Numbered from the stretch's first letter, positions 8,355 to 17,439 are shown. The stretch: 64,000 bases of DNA from Anammoximicrobium sp964645045 (GCA_964645045.1 CAZXYZ010000053.1:8556-72555); one strand, 5' to 3'. Numbers and translations: made by a program. The notes: a model not told the origin generated them from the sequence alone.

Positions 8355-8794
8355 ACCCAGCCATCGCAGACAAAAACCGCTTTGGCCGGTCCGTGAGCCG
8401 CCTGGGCGCCGCGCTGTTGATGACGATCGTCTGTCTGGTCGTGATCGCGTCGTTGGCGGTGTCGTTGGCGCGATCGCTGGTGGCCGAATATCGGCAAGCG
8501 CGGTTGCGGTGCGACCAGCTGCAGGCGTTCTGGCTGGCCGAATCCGCGGTCCAGCGCGGCGTGGTCCGTTTGGCCGCCACGCCCGCGTATCCCGGCGAGG
8601 ATTGGCAGGTCGAGGTCCGGATGGGCGGCGGCCCGGTGCGGGCACGGGCGGCGATCCGCGTGGAAGCCGTCGCCGGCGATCCGCAGCGGCGGCGGATCGT
8701 GGTCGAGGCCCGTTGCCCGGCGGACGGCGATGCGAGCGTGCTGGAGACGCGCGAGTTGGTCGTTACGCCCACTCCCACGGAGGGCAATCCATGA
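8351..8794 (+). CDS. Minor pseudopilin-like protein, PilX/GspK N-terminal type
   Basis: The 147-residue protein has an N-terminal helix (GAALLMTIVCLVVIASLAVS) followed by AEYRQARLRCDQLQAFWLAE, the pattern of the PilX/GspK family, which lacks Glu at +5 and caps the pseudopilus tip. It is much shorter than GspK (about 300 aa) and has no obvious GspK insertion domain. The ATG overlaps the preceding stop in an ATGA, and the next gene overlaps its own stop the same way, so four pseudopilin genes are coupled in series. Confidence 0.8.
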   Translation: MNPAIADKNRFGRSVSRLGAALLMTIVCLVVIASLAVSLARSLVAEYRQARLRCDQLQAFWLAESAVQRGVVRLAATPAYPGEDWQVEVRMGGGPVRARAAIRVEAVAGDPQRRRIVVEARCPADGDASVLETRELVVTPTPTEGNP

Positions 8795-9741
8795 CGCGAA
8801 ACCAGCGAGCAATCGGTCCGCTACGCACCTGCCGGCGACTACGAGCGGCGGCGTTCACCCTGATCGAAATCCTGGTGGTGATCGTCATCATCGGAATGCT
8901 AGTCGCCCTGCTGCTGCCGGCCATCCAAAGTGCCCGCGAATGTGCGCGGCGTTATCAGTGCGCCCAGAATCTGCGGCAGTTGGTCACGGCCGTCCACAAC
9001 TACGAACTGGCCTTCGGGATCTACCCGCCGGGAACGCTGGAGAACAGTGGCCCGATTCAGAACCATGCCTTCGGCTACCATCACAATTGGATTATCCAGC
9101 TGTTGCCGTACTTCGAGCAGCAGAATGCGGCGGCTTTGATCGATCGCCGTGTCGGCGTTTATCACCGCAAAAATGCGGAAGCCCGCGACCAGGGGTTCGA
9201 TGTGTTGAACTGTCCCTCTCAGCCGGTTTGGCACAGCGGCTACAGCTGCTACGCCGGCGTGTACCACGAGGACGAAGCGCCGATCGACGCGGATAATCAC
9301 GGCGTGTTCTTCCTGAACAGCCGGATCACCTTCGACGATCTCACCGATGGCGCGGCCCAAACCTTATTCATTGGCGAAAAGCTCGCTGATCTGGGCGACT
9401 TGGGGTGGATGTCTGGAACGCGAGCGACGCTGAGGAACACGGGGCTGCCGCTGAATACGACCGGCATGGCGGGCGGCCCTGTCAATTGGGCCGGATACTC
9501 GAGGCAGGAAAGTGGCTCGATTGACGACGATGACCAGACGCCGGAACCGGCCGAGAATCAACCTCCGCCTCAAGGCCCAATTCTCCCCGTCGGAGGATTT
9601 AGCAGCATACACCCCGGCGGCTGCCAATTCGCCTTCGGCGATGGCCACGTTGTCCTGTTGGACGAGAGCCTTGCGTTGGACGTATTGAAGCAGTTGGGGC
9701 ATCGCTCGGACGGGAAGCTGCTATCCTGCGAGCGCTATTAG
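8791..9741 (+). CDS. DUF1559 pseudopilin (planctomycete GspG/H-like major-type prepilin)
   Basis: The 316-residue protein carries the prepilin motif AAFTLIEILVVIVIIGMLVA (Glu at +5). It is followed by the DUF1559 fold characteristic of planctomycetes: a CxxNLRQL-like segment (CAQNLRQLVTAVHNYE), the YPPG motif, and a C-terminal IHPGGCQFAFGDGHV block. The DUF1559 family is greatly expanded in Planctomycetes. The ATG at 8791 overlaps the stop of the PilX-like gene, and SD-like GGAGGG lies just upstream. It is the last gene of the secretion operon, ending before a strong hairpin terminator. Confidence 0.93.
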   Translation: MTRNQRAIGPLRTCRRLRAAAFTLIEILVVIVIIGMLVALLLPAIQSARECARRYQCAQNLRQLVTAVHNYELAFGIYPPGTLENSGPIQNHAFGYHHNWIIQLLPYFEQQNAAALIDRRVGVYHRKNAEARDQGFDVLNCPSQPVWHSGYSCYAGVYHEDEAPIDADNHGVFFLNSRITFDDLTDGAAQTLFIGEKLADLGDLGWMSGTRATLRNTGLPLNTTGMAGGPVNWAGYSRQESGSIDDDDQTPEPAENQPPPQGPILPVGGFSSIHPGGCQFAFGDGHVVLLDESLALDVLKQLGHRSDGKLLSCERY

Positions 9742-9781
9742 AATCTAAGTCCGTGTGCTGCGCCGTGCGCGTAGGTTACAA

Positions 9782-9868
9782 CCACGAATCACACGAATGA
9801 CACGAATGGGAAAAGAGGCAGAAGAGGTGGCCTGATTCGTGTGATTCGTGTCATTCGTGTTTTTTTTC
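9782..9868. terminator. Hairpin terminator between convergent genes (pseudopilin operon and aroB)
   Basis: The left arm (about 9782-9808) is built from repeated ACACGAAT units. The right arm (about 9833-9859) is the complementary series of ATTCGTGT units, followed by a T8 tract. The stem is about 25 bp. The internal repeats allow several pairing registers. The T tract follows on the + strand, so it terminates the secretion operon. Confidence 0.85.
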
Positions 9869-9926
9869 CGGCGGGTTCGTCAGACCCTATCGGGTGCCCG
9901 GCGCGAGCCCGCGTTAAGCCAGATCA

Positions 9927-11015
9927 TTAGCCATTCAGCACCGCCAAAACCTCCGCTTCCGGCACGTCGCCCACGAGTTCGACGTGCCCCATCTGCGTCG
10001 GCAGGACGAACCGCAGGCGGCCGTGGGCGACTTTTTTGTCCAACTGCATGGCGGCCAACAGCACGGCGGGATCGAGATCGGGCAAGGCGGTGGGCAACCC
10101 GAGCCGCTGTAGCAAGCTATCCTGCCGCGCGGTGAACGGCGCGTCTACGCGGCCCAGACGTTCCGCCAGCCGCGAGGCGGCCACCGTGCCGATGGAAACG
10201 GCTTCGCCGTGCAGAAACTCGCCGTAGCCCGCTTCCGCTTCGATGGCGTGCGCAAACGTGTGGCCGTAATTCAGCACGGCCCGGAGCCCGGTCGTCTCGC
10301 GTTCGTCCTGCTCGACCACGTCCGCTTTCAGCCGGCAGCACCGCGCTACGACGTAACGCAGCACTTCCGGACTCCGGGTGTTCAATTCATCGGCATGTTG
10401 CTCCAGATACGCAAAGAATCCGGCGTCCAGGATCACGCCGTACTTGACCACCTCGGCCAGCCCCGCGCGGTACTCGCGGCCGGGCAGCGTCTCCAGCACG
10501 GCCGTATCGATCAGCACTCCCCGCGGCTGCCAAAACGCGCCGACCATGTTCTTGGCGTTCGGCAGGTTCACTCCGACCTTGCCGCCGACGCTGCTATCGA
10601 CGTGAGCCAGCAATGTGGTGGGGACTTGGACGAACGGCAAGCCCCGGGCGTAGGTTGCGGCAATAAAGCCTGCCAGATCGCCGACGACTCCGCCACCGAC
10701 AGCGACAATCACCGTCTTGCGGTCCGCCTTGTGCTGCAGCAATTGGTTCCACAAGCGATCGGCGTTGGCCACCGACTTGCTGGTCTCGCCCGCGTCGACG
10801 ATCTCGACATTGACGCGGGCTCCCAGTGCGATCAGACTATCGGCGACACATCGCGCGTGCGGCTCGATCACGTTCGTGTCCGTGATCACAATCGCGTGGG
10901 TCAGCTTACAACGCTCGTCGGCGAATCGTCCCGCTTGAGGTAGATTGCCGGTGCCAATCGCGATGTCGTAGCTGCGATCGCTCAATTCGACGTGGACGGT
11001 CAGCAGGTCGTTCAA
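9927..11015 (-). CDS. aroB: 3-dehydroquinate synthase
   Basis: AroB converts DAHP to 3-dehydroquinate, the second step of the shikimate pathway, using NAD and a divalent metal. Family motifs are present: GGGVVGDLAGF, TTLLAHVDSSVGGKVGVNLP, GLAEVVKYG, NYGHTFAHAIE and LHGEAVSIG, including the metal-binding Glu and two His. I chose the TTG at 11015 because GGAGGTGA sits five bases upstream and gives 362 residues, the usual family length. An upstream TTG at 11090 would add 25 unconserved residues. The gene converges on the pseudopilin operon and is divergent from the YVTN/cytochrome gene. Confidence 0.95.
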   Translation of the reverse strand: MNDLLTVHVELSDRSYDIAIGTGNLPQAGRFADERCKLTHAIVITDTNVIEPHARCVADSLIALGARVNVEIVDAGETSKSVANADRLWNQLLQHKADRKTVIVAVGGGVVGDLAGFIAATYARGLPFVQVPTTLLAHVDSSVGGKVGVNLPNAKNMVGAFWQPRGVLIDTAVLETLPGREYRAGLAEVVKYGVILDAGFFAYLEQHADELNTRSPEVLRYVVARCCRLKADVVEQDERETTGLRAVLNYGHTFAHAIEAEAGYGEFLHGEAVSIGTVAASRLAERLGRVDAPFTARQDSLLQRLGLPTALPDLDPAVLLAAMQLDKKVAHGRLRFVLPTQMGHVELVGDVPEAEVLAVLNG

Positions 11016-11299
11016 GGCGGTCACCTCCGTGGCGAGAGATTTGAGTTCGGTAACAAAGTTTAGCAAAACCCTTGACGCGGGGTATTGCAATCGCAGCCGG
11101 GTTCCTTCAGAATTTTTTCCAAGAGGTCCGAATTCCGCTCGGAAATAAACTTCCGATCGGATAGGATAGGGACGGTTTGCGGATCGCGTGTCGTCTGGCC
11201 ATTGTGGGCCGGGTGGCGTGCGCGTCCGTTACCCACCTTGCTTCATCCTGGTTTGCCCACCCACCGATTCTTTCTGACCCGATGAATAGGAGTCGTCGC

Positions 11300-13234
11300 A
11301 TGAGTGCTACTTTGCGAGTCGTGACCAGATTCTTGTCCGGCGCCATCGCTTGGTGTTGCCTGGTGCCCGCCGTGCTGCTGGCGGCCGAAGCCGGCAAGTA
11401 CGTCGGTCCGATCGACGTGGTCGCTTCCCCGGACGGAAAGAGTCTGTTCGTCGTCGCTGCGGACGCCAGCCAAATCCTGGTGGTCGACGTGGCTGGCGGC
11501 AACGTCGCCAAGGCAATCGCTTGCCCGGCCGAGCCGACCGGTCTGGCCGTGGCCGCTGACGGTGCCAAGTTGTATGTCACGTGCGCCGGCGTGAAAGGCA
11601 CGGTCTGTATCGTGGACGTGCCCTCCGGCCAAATCTCCGCGACGATCCCCGTCGGGCATTCGCCGTGCGCCCCGGTGCTGTTGCCGGGCGGCAAGCGGCT
11701 GTTCGTGTGCAATCGATTCAACAACGACGTATCGGTGATCGATCTCGAGGCGAACAAAGAGACCGCCCGCGTCAAGGCGATCCGCGAACCGGTCGGTGCC
11801 GCGGTCACGCCCAACGGCAGCCTGGTGTTCGTCTCCAATATGTTGCCCGTGGATGCGTCCGATTCCTACAATGTCGCCTGCGAGGTGACGGTCATCGACA
11901 CCGGATCCTTGGAAACCACCCAGATCCGCCTGCCCAACGGCAGCGGCAGTCTCCGCGAAGTCTGCGTTTCGCCGGACGGCGCCTACGCCTTGGTGGCCCA
12001 CATCCTGTCCCGTTATCAAATGCCGACCACCCAGCTGGAACGCGGCTGGATGAACACGAACGCGATGAGCGTGATTGACGTGGCGGAGAAGAAGCTGCTG
12101 AACACAGTCCTCTTGGACGACATCGACCTGGGCGCTGCGGTGCCCTGGGGCGTGGCGATGACGCCCGACGGCAAGACGATCATCGTCAGCCACGCGTCCA
12201 CGCACGAGTTGAGCGTCATTGACGCAGCCGGCCTGATTGCCAAGCTGAAGGGCATGCCCAAGACCGTCGAAGAGGCCAAGGCCGCCGGCCGTTACGACAC
12301 GCAAGGCAGCTATTCGTCCGTGACCGTCGAGGACGTGCCAAACGACTTGGCCTACCTGGTGGATTTGCGGCGGCGAGTCCAGTTGCGGCGGGGCGGCCCG
12401 TGGGGCTTGGTCAAGGACGAGGGTCCCCAGGTCAACGGCCCCCGGGGGCTGGATGTGATTGGCACCAAGATCTACACCGCGGTCTACTTCAGCGATCTGC
12501 TCGCCGTCGTGGACTTGGAAGACAAATCCTACTATCCCGTCAAGCTGATTCCGCTGGGGCCGGAACCCCAGCTGACGGTCCAGCGGCGCGGCGAGCTGTT
12601 CTTTTTCGATGCGGATCTGTGCTTCCAGCATTGGCAAAGCTGCGGCAGCTGCCATCCGGACGCCCGCGTCGATGCCTTGAATTGGGATCTGCTGAACGAC
12701 GGCTTGGGCACGCCCAAGAACAACAAGAGCATGCTGTACGTGCATCGGACGCCGCCAGCCATGAGCCAAGGCGTGCGCGAATCGGCCGAAGCGGCCGTGC
12801 GGGCCGGCATCACGCACATCCAGTTCGCCGTGCGTCCGGAAGAGGATGCCGTGGCGCTTGACGAATACCTAAAGACGTTGGAGCCGCTGCCCAGCCCGTA
12901 CTTGGTGGATGGCAAACTGAGCGCCGCAGCGGAACGCGGCAAAACGTTGTTCTTCAGCCAGCGGTTGGGCTGCCACAGCTGCCATCCGGAGCCGCTGTAC
13001 ACGGACCAGAAGATGCACGACGTCGGTTCCAAAGGCCAGTACGACCGGGCCAGCGAATTTGACACGCCGGCGCTGGTCGAATGCTGGCGCACCGCGCCGT
13101 ACATGCACGACGGGCATTACACCACGATCCAGCAGCTGCTGAAAGAAGGCAAACACGGCGGGGTGTCGGGCGACGTTGAAGGTCTGACCGACCAGGAACG
13201 CGCTGACTTGGCCGAGTTTGTACTGTCGCTGTAA
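11300..13234 (+). CDS. Exported YVTN-type beta-propeller protein with di-heme cytochrome c peroxidase-like C-terminus
   Basis: The 644-residue protein has a signal peptide (RFLSGAIAWCCLVPAVLLAA). It continues as a propeller of about seven repeats with SPDG, VIDV and TPDGK patterns (residues about 35-430), then a cytochrome c module with CxxCH motifs near residues 447 (CGSCH) and 557 (CHSCH). A later YMHDGHY segment resembles the distal Met/His ligand region of MauG/CcpA-like proteins. It probably acts in the periplasm or at the surface in electron transfer or peroxide chemistry, with unknown substrate. The ATG at 11300 follows TAGGAG at seven bases. An ATG at 11282 is also in frame. Confidence 0.88.
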   Translation: MSATLRVVTRFLSGAIAWCCLVPAVLLAAEAGKYVGPIDVVASPDGKSLFVVAADASQILVVDVAGGNVAKAIACPAEPTGLAVAADGAKLYVTCAGVKGTVCIVDVPSGQISATIPVGHSPCAPVLLPGGKRLFVCNRFNNDVSVIDLEANKETARVKAIREPVGAAVTPNGSLVFVSNMLPVDASDSYNVACEVTVIDTGSLETTQIRLPNGSGSLREVCVSPDGAYALVAHILSRYQMPTTQLERGWMNTNAMSVIDVAEKKLLNTVLLDDIDLGAAVPWGVAMTPDGKTIIVSHASTHELSVIDAAGLIAKLKGMPKTVEEAKAAGRYDTQGSYSSVTVEDVPNDLAYLVDLRRRVQLRRGGPWGLVKDEGPQVNGPRGLDVIGTKIYTAVYFSDLLAVVDLEDKSYYPVKLIPLGPEPQLTVQRRGELFFFDADLCFQHWQSCGSCHPDARVDALNWDLLNDGLGTPKNNKSMLYVHRTPPAMSQGVRESAEAAVRAGITHIQFAVRPEEDAVALDEYLKTLEPLPSPYLVDGKLSAAAERGKTLFFSQRLGCHSCHPEPLYTDQKMHDVGSKGQYDRASEFDTPALVECWRTAPYMHDGHYTTIQQLLKEGKHGGVSGDVEGLTDQERADLAEFVLSL

Positions 13235-13242
13235 ACGCAGCC

Positions 13243-14031
13243 ATGCTTCTGAGCGAATCCGATTCCTGCGCGATCGACCAGGTTGTTGACATCCTGGGCG
13301 AGTGCCGCAGTCTGTTATTCATCACCGGCGCCGGGCTGTCCGCCGACTCCGGGTTGCCGACATATCGCGGGATCGGCGGTTTGTACTCCGCTGGTCCGAC
13401 CGAGGATGGCTTGGCCATCGAGGACATTCTCTCGGGGCCCATGATCCGTCAAGATCCCCAGCTGACCTGGAAGTACTTGATCCAGATTGCCCGTGCGGCG
13501 CGGGGCGCACGACCCAACCGGGGCCACGAAGTGATGGCCGAGATGGAGCGGCACTTTGAGCGGGTTTGGACGTTGACGCAGAACGTGGACGGCTTTCATC
13601 GCGCGGCCGGCACGCAAAACCTGATCGAAATCCACGGCGACTTGCACGACATTTACTGCGCCGCCTGCGGGTGGCGGCGGCACGTCGATGACTACGACGC
13701 GATCGAATTACCGCCTCGCTGTCCGCAGTGCCGCCAAATCGCGCGGCCGGACGTGGTGCTGTTTGGCGAGTTCCTGCCGCCGGCCAAAGTGCAGCGGCTG
13801 TTCGCCGAGTGCCGCCGCGGGTTCGACGCCGTGTTCAGCGTCGGCACGGGCAGCGTCTTTCCGTACATTGTGGAACCGGTGCGGCAGGCCCAGCTGCGGG
13901 GCCGGCCGGCGATCGAAATCAATCCCGGCGAAAGCACGATTTCCCATTTGGTCGACGTGCGACTGCCTCTGCGCGCCGCGCCTGCGCTGGATGCGATCTG
14001 GACCCGTTATCGCGGGCGGCAGAAAAGGTAG
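13243..14031 (+). CDS. NAD-dependent protein deacylase, Sir2 family (intact copy)
   Basis: Sirtuins remove acyl groups from lysine using NAD. The 262-residue protein has the NAD motif GAGLSADSGLPTYRG (residues about 29-43), TQNVDGFH, the IHG motif with the catalytic His, a four-Cys zinc site (CAAC and CPQC), FGEFLP, GTGS and the INPGES nucleotide motif. It starts eight bases after the YVTN/cytochrome stop, so the two may be cotranscribed. The last two thirds are duplicated at 39706-40238, where the N-terminal half is missing. The gene sits exactly at the left border of the accessory block. Confidence 0.93.
   Translation: MLLSESDSCAIDQVVDILGECRSLLFITGAGLSADSGLPTYRGIGGLYSAGPTEDGLAIEDILSGPMIRQDPQLTWKYLIQIARAARGARPNRGHEVMAEMERHFERVWTLTQNVDGFHRAAGTQNLIEIHGDLHDIYCAACGWRRHVDDYDAIELPPRCPQCRQIARPDVVLFGEFLPPAKVQRLFAECRRGFDAVFSVGTGSVFPYIVEPVRQAQLRGRPAIEINPGESTISHLVDVRLPLRAAPALDAIWTRYRGRQKR
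13515..14015 (+). repeat. Left copy of a ~500-bp direct repeat (sirtuin 3' part)
   Basis: From CGGGGCCACGAAGTG onward this matches 39706-40210 in the same orientation, with roughly 40 differences by eye. Most differences are at third codon positions. The two copies bracket about 25.7 kb containing the kinase genes. Confidence 0.85.
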
Positions 14032-14371
14032 ACCCGCCACTCCGTGACGGGAGGTCGTGTTCATGATCCCTCCTGTCTCGCCTTGCGCCGCTGGGAATTT
14101 CGGAGTGTAAGGGACACCGAAAGCAGTCTGGGCGATTGCAGACGTTCGTGACATCCCAGGCACGACGCTCCACACATCGACGCCTCGCCCAACGCTTCGG
14201 AGCGACACTTCAACCGCTGCTGTCGTGCATCCAAACGTTGCAGGAATCCCGGCGAGCGGTGAGGCGTCAGCCCATCGGTGCATTGTCTCGGCGACCACTT
14301 TTCCGACCGTCTGCTGATTTCACCGAACGTGATATGGCGGACTCCTCGCGCAAATGTCGGGCATGTGGAAG

Positions 14372-14399
14372 ACCGGCGGGCTTACGCCGGCCGCTCGCC
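14372..14399. repeat. Single REP-like palindrome, same family as 3551-3767
   Basis: The core CCGGCGGGCTTACGCCGG followed by CCGCTCGCC matches the four copies between gspE and gspF with one or two changes. Confidence 0.75.
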
Positions 14400-14692
14400 T
14401 CTCGGTATGCAACTACGGGGTGCATTCAACAATTCCGGCATCGAGCTATGGGCGGTCGTGTCGGCGGTAAAGACGCTTGAACCGGAGCCAGCCGAATTTG
14501 TAGGGCGCGGGACGGCTCGAAGGAACCCAGACAAGCCTGCCTCGTTGCGGCCAGCGCGATCCCCCCTGGTCGTTCCAGTGGTGCTGGACAAGTTGCCGAG
14601 ATCTGCAGCGGGACCGATCGGTCCTGCAAGCTTCCGTGTGCGTTTGACGACTCTGGGATTTTTTGGGGCCTTTCCCCAAAAGAAACGGGACT

Positions 14693-14740
14693 CCCGAAAA
14701 TAGTGTGCGAAGGACGCCGACGGCGGCGTCGGTTTTCGGG
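14693..14740 (+). promoter_or_regulatory. Hairpin in the leader of the zinc-ribbon protein gene
   Basis: Outer arms CCCGAAAA (14693-14700) and TTTTCGGG (14733-14740) enclose an inner GC-rich hairpin, GACGCCG (14713-14719) with CGGCGTC (14724-14730). It ends 29 bases before the ATG at 14770. It could be the end of an upstream transcript or a 5' UTR structure. Function unknown. Confidence 0.4.
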
Positions 14741-14769
14741 ACGTTCGCAGGGTCACGGGAGTAGTCATC

Positions 14770-15360
14770 ATGAAAACGCAAGGCTTTGTGGCAAAGTGGG
14801 TTGCGATTGCTGTCCTGGTTGGTGCGGCGGCGGCAAACGTGTCGCCTCGAACGGCTGAAGCGCAGGTTGTTTCATCGAAGCGTTGCACCAATTGCCGATC
14901 GCAGGTCGCGATTTCGTCCCAGGTGGGCGGTTCGTGCCCTTATTGCGGTGCTTACTGGGGGTACGAGACGTACGACCGCTCCAGTGGCGACTCCTCGCAG
15001 ACCGGCTACCAGCCCCAATCGGACCAGCAATCCTTGCTGGCTTTCTGGCAGGCGATGGCTTTGCAGCAAAAGGTGCTGGAGCGACAGCAACGGCTGGCGA
15101 GGATGGAGCAAATTCGACAGGACATCGCGACGGGGCGCGAGAGCACCCGGCAAAGGATACGTGAACGAGCCGAAGAAGCTCGCGGCCAAGATAATCCTGA
15201 ACGCCGCGCCCAGAACTGCCTGGAAGCCGCGCACCGCAGTGAAGCCGATGGCAACGTGAACGCCGCCGCCGCTTTCTATCGCCACATTGTTCGGTATCTG
15301 CCCGACACGTCGGTGGCTGATGAAGCGACATTGGCTTTAAGCCGGTTGGCCCTGCGGTAA
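14770..15360 (+). CDS. Exported zinc-ribbon / coiled-coil protein of unknown function
   Basis: The 196-residue product begins with a signal-peptide-like segment (WVAIAVLVGAAAANVSPRTA). It then has a CTNC...CPYC four-Cys ribbon near residues 38-60, a Gln/Arg-rich probable coiled coil (residues about 95-150) and a C-terminal helical pair resembling one TPR (GNVNAAAAFYRHIVRYLP). A zinc ribbon in an exported protein is unusual, so the hydrophobic start may instead be an anchor. CGGGAG lies about 10 bases before the ATG. I do not recognise a named family. Confidence 0.7.
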   Translation: MKTQGFVAKWVAIAVLVGAAAANVSPRTAEAQVVSSKRCTNCRSQVAISSQVGGSCPYCGAYWGYETYDRSSGDSSQTGYQPQSDQQSLLAFWQAMALQQKVLERQQRLARMEQIRQDIATGRESTRQRIRERAEEARGQDNPERRAQNCLEAAHRSEADGNVNAAAAFYRHIVRYLPDTSVADEATLALSRLALR

Positions 15361-15435
15361 TGTTAAGCGAAATCCCCGACACGTCCCAACCACGAAGTTA
15401 CGGCTCCATCCAGTGTAACCAATCAAAGGTGATCC

Positions 15436-16110
15436 ATGTGTCCTTCATTCGGCTTGTGGTTTGTGCTGTTTGCCTTGATTGCCCCGGCGTTGCTGAATGG
15501 CGGCGAAACTGTCGGTAGCAGCTCGGCAAATGTTTCATTCGAAGAGGCAGTGCCCCCGGTCCGTACTTGGAAGGACAATACGGGGAAGTTCAACATCGAC
15601 GCCCGGCTTGTGTCTTGGGATGGCCAGGTGGTTCGGCTACAGAAACCGGGAGATCCAAACATTATCGAAGTCCCAGCCTCGCGTTTGAGTGAGGCGGATC
15701 TCGAATGGCTGGCCCTGGAAAGCCGTTACCGCTTGCCAAGATGGCCCAGCTCGGACGAGCTTTACTACGAGTTTCCGGGGACGCGCATTGCTGGAGCGCC
15801 GGGCCTTCGAATCACCTTAGACAAGACAGAAAACCAGATCGCGATGGGGCAGGGGAAGATGACTTTCATTCGGAACGAAGCGACGCTGGCGTACCGCGAT
15901 CCGAAGCGGCCCGGCCAGTACATTTTCGGTGGGCTGGGCTTCACGACCTTGTGCATTCTGGAAATTCACGAAGACGGGACGTTGTTGACGGATCGGGAAG
16001 GCGTGTTGGCAAAGGACGAACACGGCGCCAGCTGGAAAAGCCGCTCCGTGGTATTGGACGGCAAGAAGGTAATCGCGATTCTTCCAGTCCGGCGTGACAA
16101 GGCTGAATAA
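15436..16110 (+). CDS. Exported protein with SHD1 domain
   Basis: The 224-residue protein starts with a signal peptide (LWFVLFALIAPALLNGG). It then has an SHD1-type segment (residues about 42-95; motifs RTWKDNTGKFNIDARLV and VPASRLSEADLEWL). SHD1 (Sla1 homology domain 1) is common in planctomycete exported proteins and is thought to mediate protein contacts. The rest (SSDELYYEFPGTRIAGAPGL onward) is not recognised. The ATG at 15436 is preceded by AAAGGTG. It runs toward the sigma factor gene and ends before a 23-bp hairpin. Confidence 0.78.
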   Translation: MCPSFGLWFVLFALIAPALLNGGETVGSSSANVSFEEAVPPVRTWKDNTGKFNIDARLVSWDGQVVRLQKPGDPNIIEVPASRLSEADLEWLALESRYRLPRWPSSDELYYEFPGTRIAGAPGLRITLDKTENQIAMGQGKMTFIRNEATLAYRDPKRPGQYIFGGLGFTTLCILEIHEDGTLLTDREGVLAKDEHGASWKSRSVVLDGKKVIAILPVRRDKAE

Positions 16111-16128
16111 GTACCCGTCCGCGAACAA

Positions 16129-16180
16129 TGTCGTCTTTCGCTCCGCGAAAGAACGTCCTTTCGCGGAGCGAAAGGCGACA
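16129..16180. terminator. 23-bp hairpin between convergent genes
   Basis: Arms at 16129-16151 and 16158-16180 are reverse complements with one mismatch, built around CTTTCGCTCCGCGAAAG, with a six-base loop. It lies between the SHD1 gene and the sigma factor gene, which converge here. It may be a bidirectional terminator or a palindromic repeat used as one. Confidence 0.7.
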
Positions 16181-16190
16181 AAACCACGGG

Positions 16191-16922
16191 CTACCGCCCC
16201 AGCAACCGCTCCAATTCCCGGATTTCGCCGTCGAGGTCGCCGTCCGGGCCGACTTGATCGGCCATTTCGCCGCGCAGGAGTTCAATAAATTGCTTATGGA
16301 CTTCTTCCAAACCGTACCGCACTTGGTCGCGGCTCAAATGCAGGCGGTCCGCCAGTTCCTGCTGAGTGACTCGCGGATTGCCGGGTGGGGGATAGTACAA
16401 CTCGCAGAACATGCGATACCAGTCGGGTCGGCCGCGAGTCACACACCAAGCCTCCAAATCCCGTTCCACGTGGGCGAGCACCGCCCCGGCCCACTGCTGC
16501 ATGAACAGCTCTTCGGGGGTGCGGTTGTGGGGTGGCTCGAACGTCCGTTCGGTATCACTGACCAATGCCGAGACAGCGACCATGCGGGCGTCGAATGTGA
16601 CCTGGATCGGCGCGCGCGCGGGGCTCTGGTCGGCCAGAAAACGAGTCAGGATGGTCAGGAGAAAAGTGCGGAACCGGCCCCGTTGCTGGTCTGCACGCCG
16701 AATCCAGTCCTTTTCGAAGAACCGCAGAAAGAACTCCTGCGTCAGATCCTCGGCCCGTTGAAAGGCATAACCCCGTGCCCGCAAGAAATAGAACACTGGC
16801 TTCCAATAAGCCGCAATGCAGCGGTTCATCGCTTCCATGCGTTCTGCCCCGTCCGGGGCCTGAGCAGCGCGGACGACGCTCCAAGCCGTTTTGGGAAACT
16901 GGGCGGAGGGTATCGACTCCAT
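16191..16922 (-). CDS. ECF-like RNA polymerase sigma factor (planctomycete type)
   Basis: The 243-residue protein has a sigma-70 region 2 signature (GYAFQRAEDLTQEFFLRFFE, residues about 50-70, then RGRFRTFLLTILTRFLADQ). It also has a C-terminal region 4 helix-turn-helix (RVTQQELADRLHLSRDQVRY). The long linker between them is typical of sigma factors expanded in planctomycetes, several groups of which are linked to Ser/Thr kinase genes. That fits its position divergent from the kinase units. No anti-sigma gene is visible, so control through phosphorylation is an inference. ATG start at 16922. Confidence 0.88.
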   Translation of the reverse strand: MESIPSAQFPKTAWSVVRAAQAPDGAERMEAMNRCIAAYWKPVFYFLRARGYAFQRAEDLTQEFFLRFFEKDWIRRADQQRGRFRTFLLTILTRFLADQSPARAPIQVTFDARMVAVSALVSDTERTFEPPHNRTPEELFMQQWAGAVLAHVERDLEAWCVTRGRPDWYRMFCELYYPPPGNPRVTQQELADRLHLSRDQVRYGLEEVHKQFIELLRGEMADQVGPDGDLDGEIRELERLLGR

Positions 16923-17242
16923 CGGAAATACCTGCGGGTCGCTTGTGCCACGACGTCAGGCGGACACGTCCGCGACGGAATTCATGTCGTTAACTGGCCG
17001 GTGCGACAGGGCCGTATTGTTCCGCATCCCCATCGCTGTCCGACGTTCCATCCGCCTGCAACTCCGTGCATTTTGCCGTCCGGTCCCAAGGTATTGCAAG
17101 AGGGAATGCAGGGAAATCCGGCTAACCGGGTGGCGTTGCGGGGATGTCACGCGAACGGAACGCCCGCTTTATTTGCACGATGGCCGCTCATTTCTGCGAT
17201 TTCCCAAGTCACGGTCGCGAGATTTCTCCATCCCGCGAAAAT

Positions 17243-17350
17243 CACCCGAAGAAAGAAGTGCGGCAGGGACTACCCCCAGTCTTGCGCGCCGTTCACAAGA
17301 TTGCTTGTGGGGGGGTAGTTCAAGACCACGCAAATTATTGGTAACATAGC
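17243..17350 (+). promoter_or_regulatory. Upstream element shared with 25604-25704
   Basis: The segment starts CACCCGAAGAAAGAAG and ends with a GTGGGGG(G)TAGTT(C/T)AAGACCAC block and GTAACATAG. The same blocks in the same order occur at 25604-25704 upstream of the second short kinase. It may hold a promoter for the sigma factor encoded next door, or simply be duplicated DNA. The rest of 16923-17439 shows no gene. Confidence 0.4.
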
Positions 17351-17439
17351 GATGTTGCATGGCTCCACCATTGGTGGCAGCATGCATTAGCCGAAATCTC
17401 GCGGTTGCCGTGAACGGGGCCGCGAGCGGGAGCGTCCTC

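Larger units (their letters stand above)
14032..14769. other. Intergenic region without a credible gene
   Basis: About 740 bases between the sirtuin and the zinc-ribbon protein. Open frames here (for example 14278-14703) have no recognisable domain, no good ribosome binding site and unlikely composition, so I do not call them. The region holds one REP-like repeat, a small TTTTGGGG/CCCCAAAA hairpin near 14659-14680 and the leader hairpin described separately. It may be the debris of an insertion boundary. Confidence 0.6.

Noticed and set aside
11243..12817. Minus-strand frame of 524 codons opposite the YVTN/cytochrome gene
   Set aside because: Antisense shadow, rich in His/Gln/Gly, no motif.
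14278..14703. 141-codon frame in the gap after the sirtuin
   Set aside because: No ribosome binding site, no domain, and it overlaps a palindromic repeat.
16128..17318. Plus-strand frame of 396 codons opposite the sigma factor
   Set aside because: The minus-strand protein has sigma region 2 and 4 motifs. The plus frame has none and runs through a hairpin repeat.
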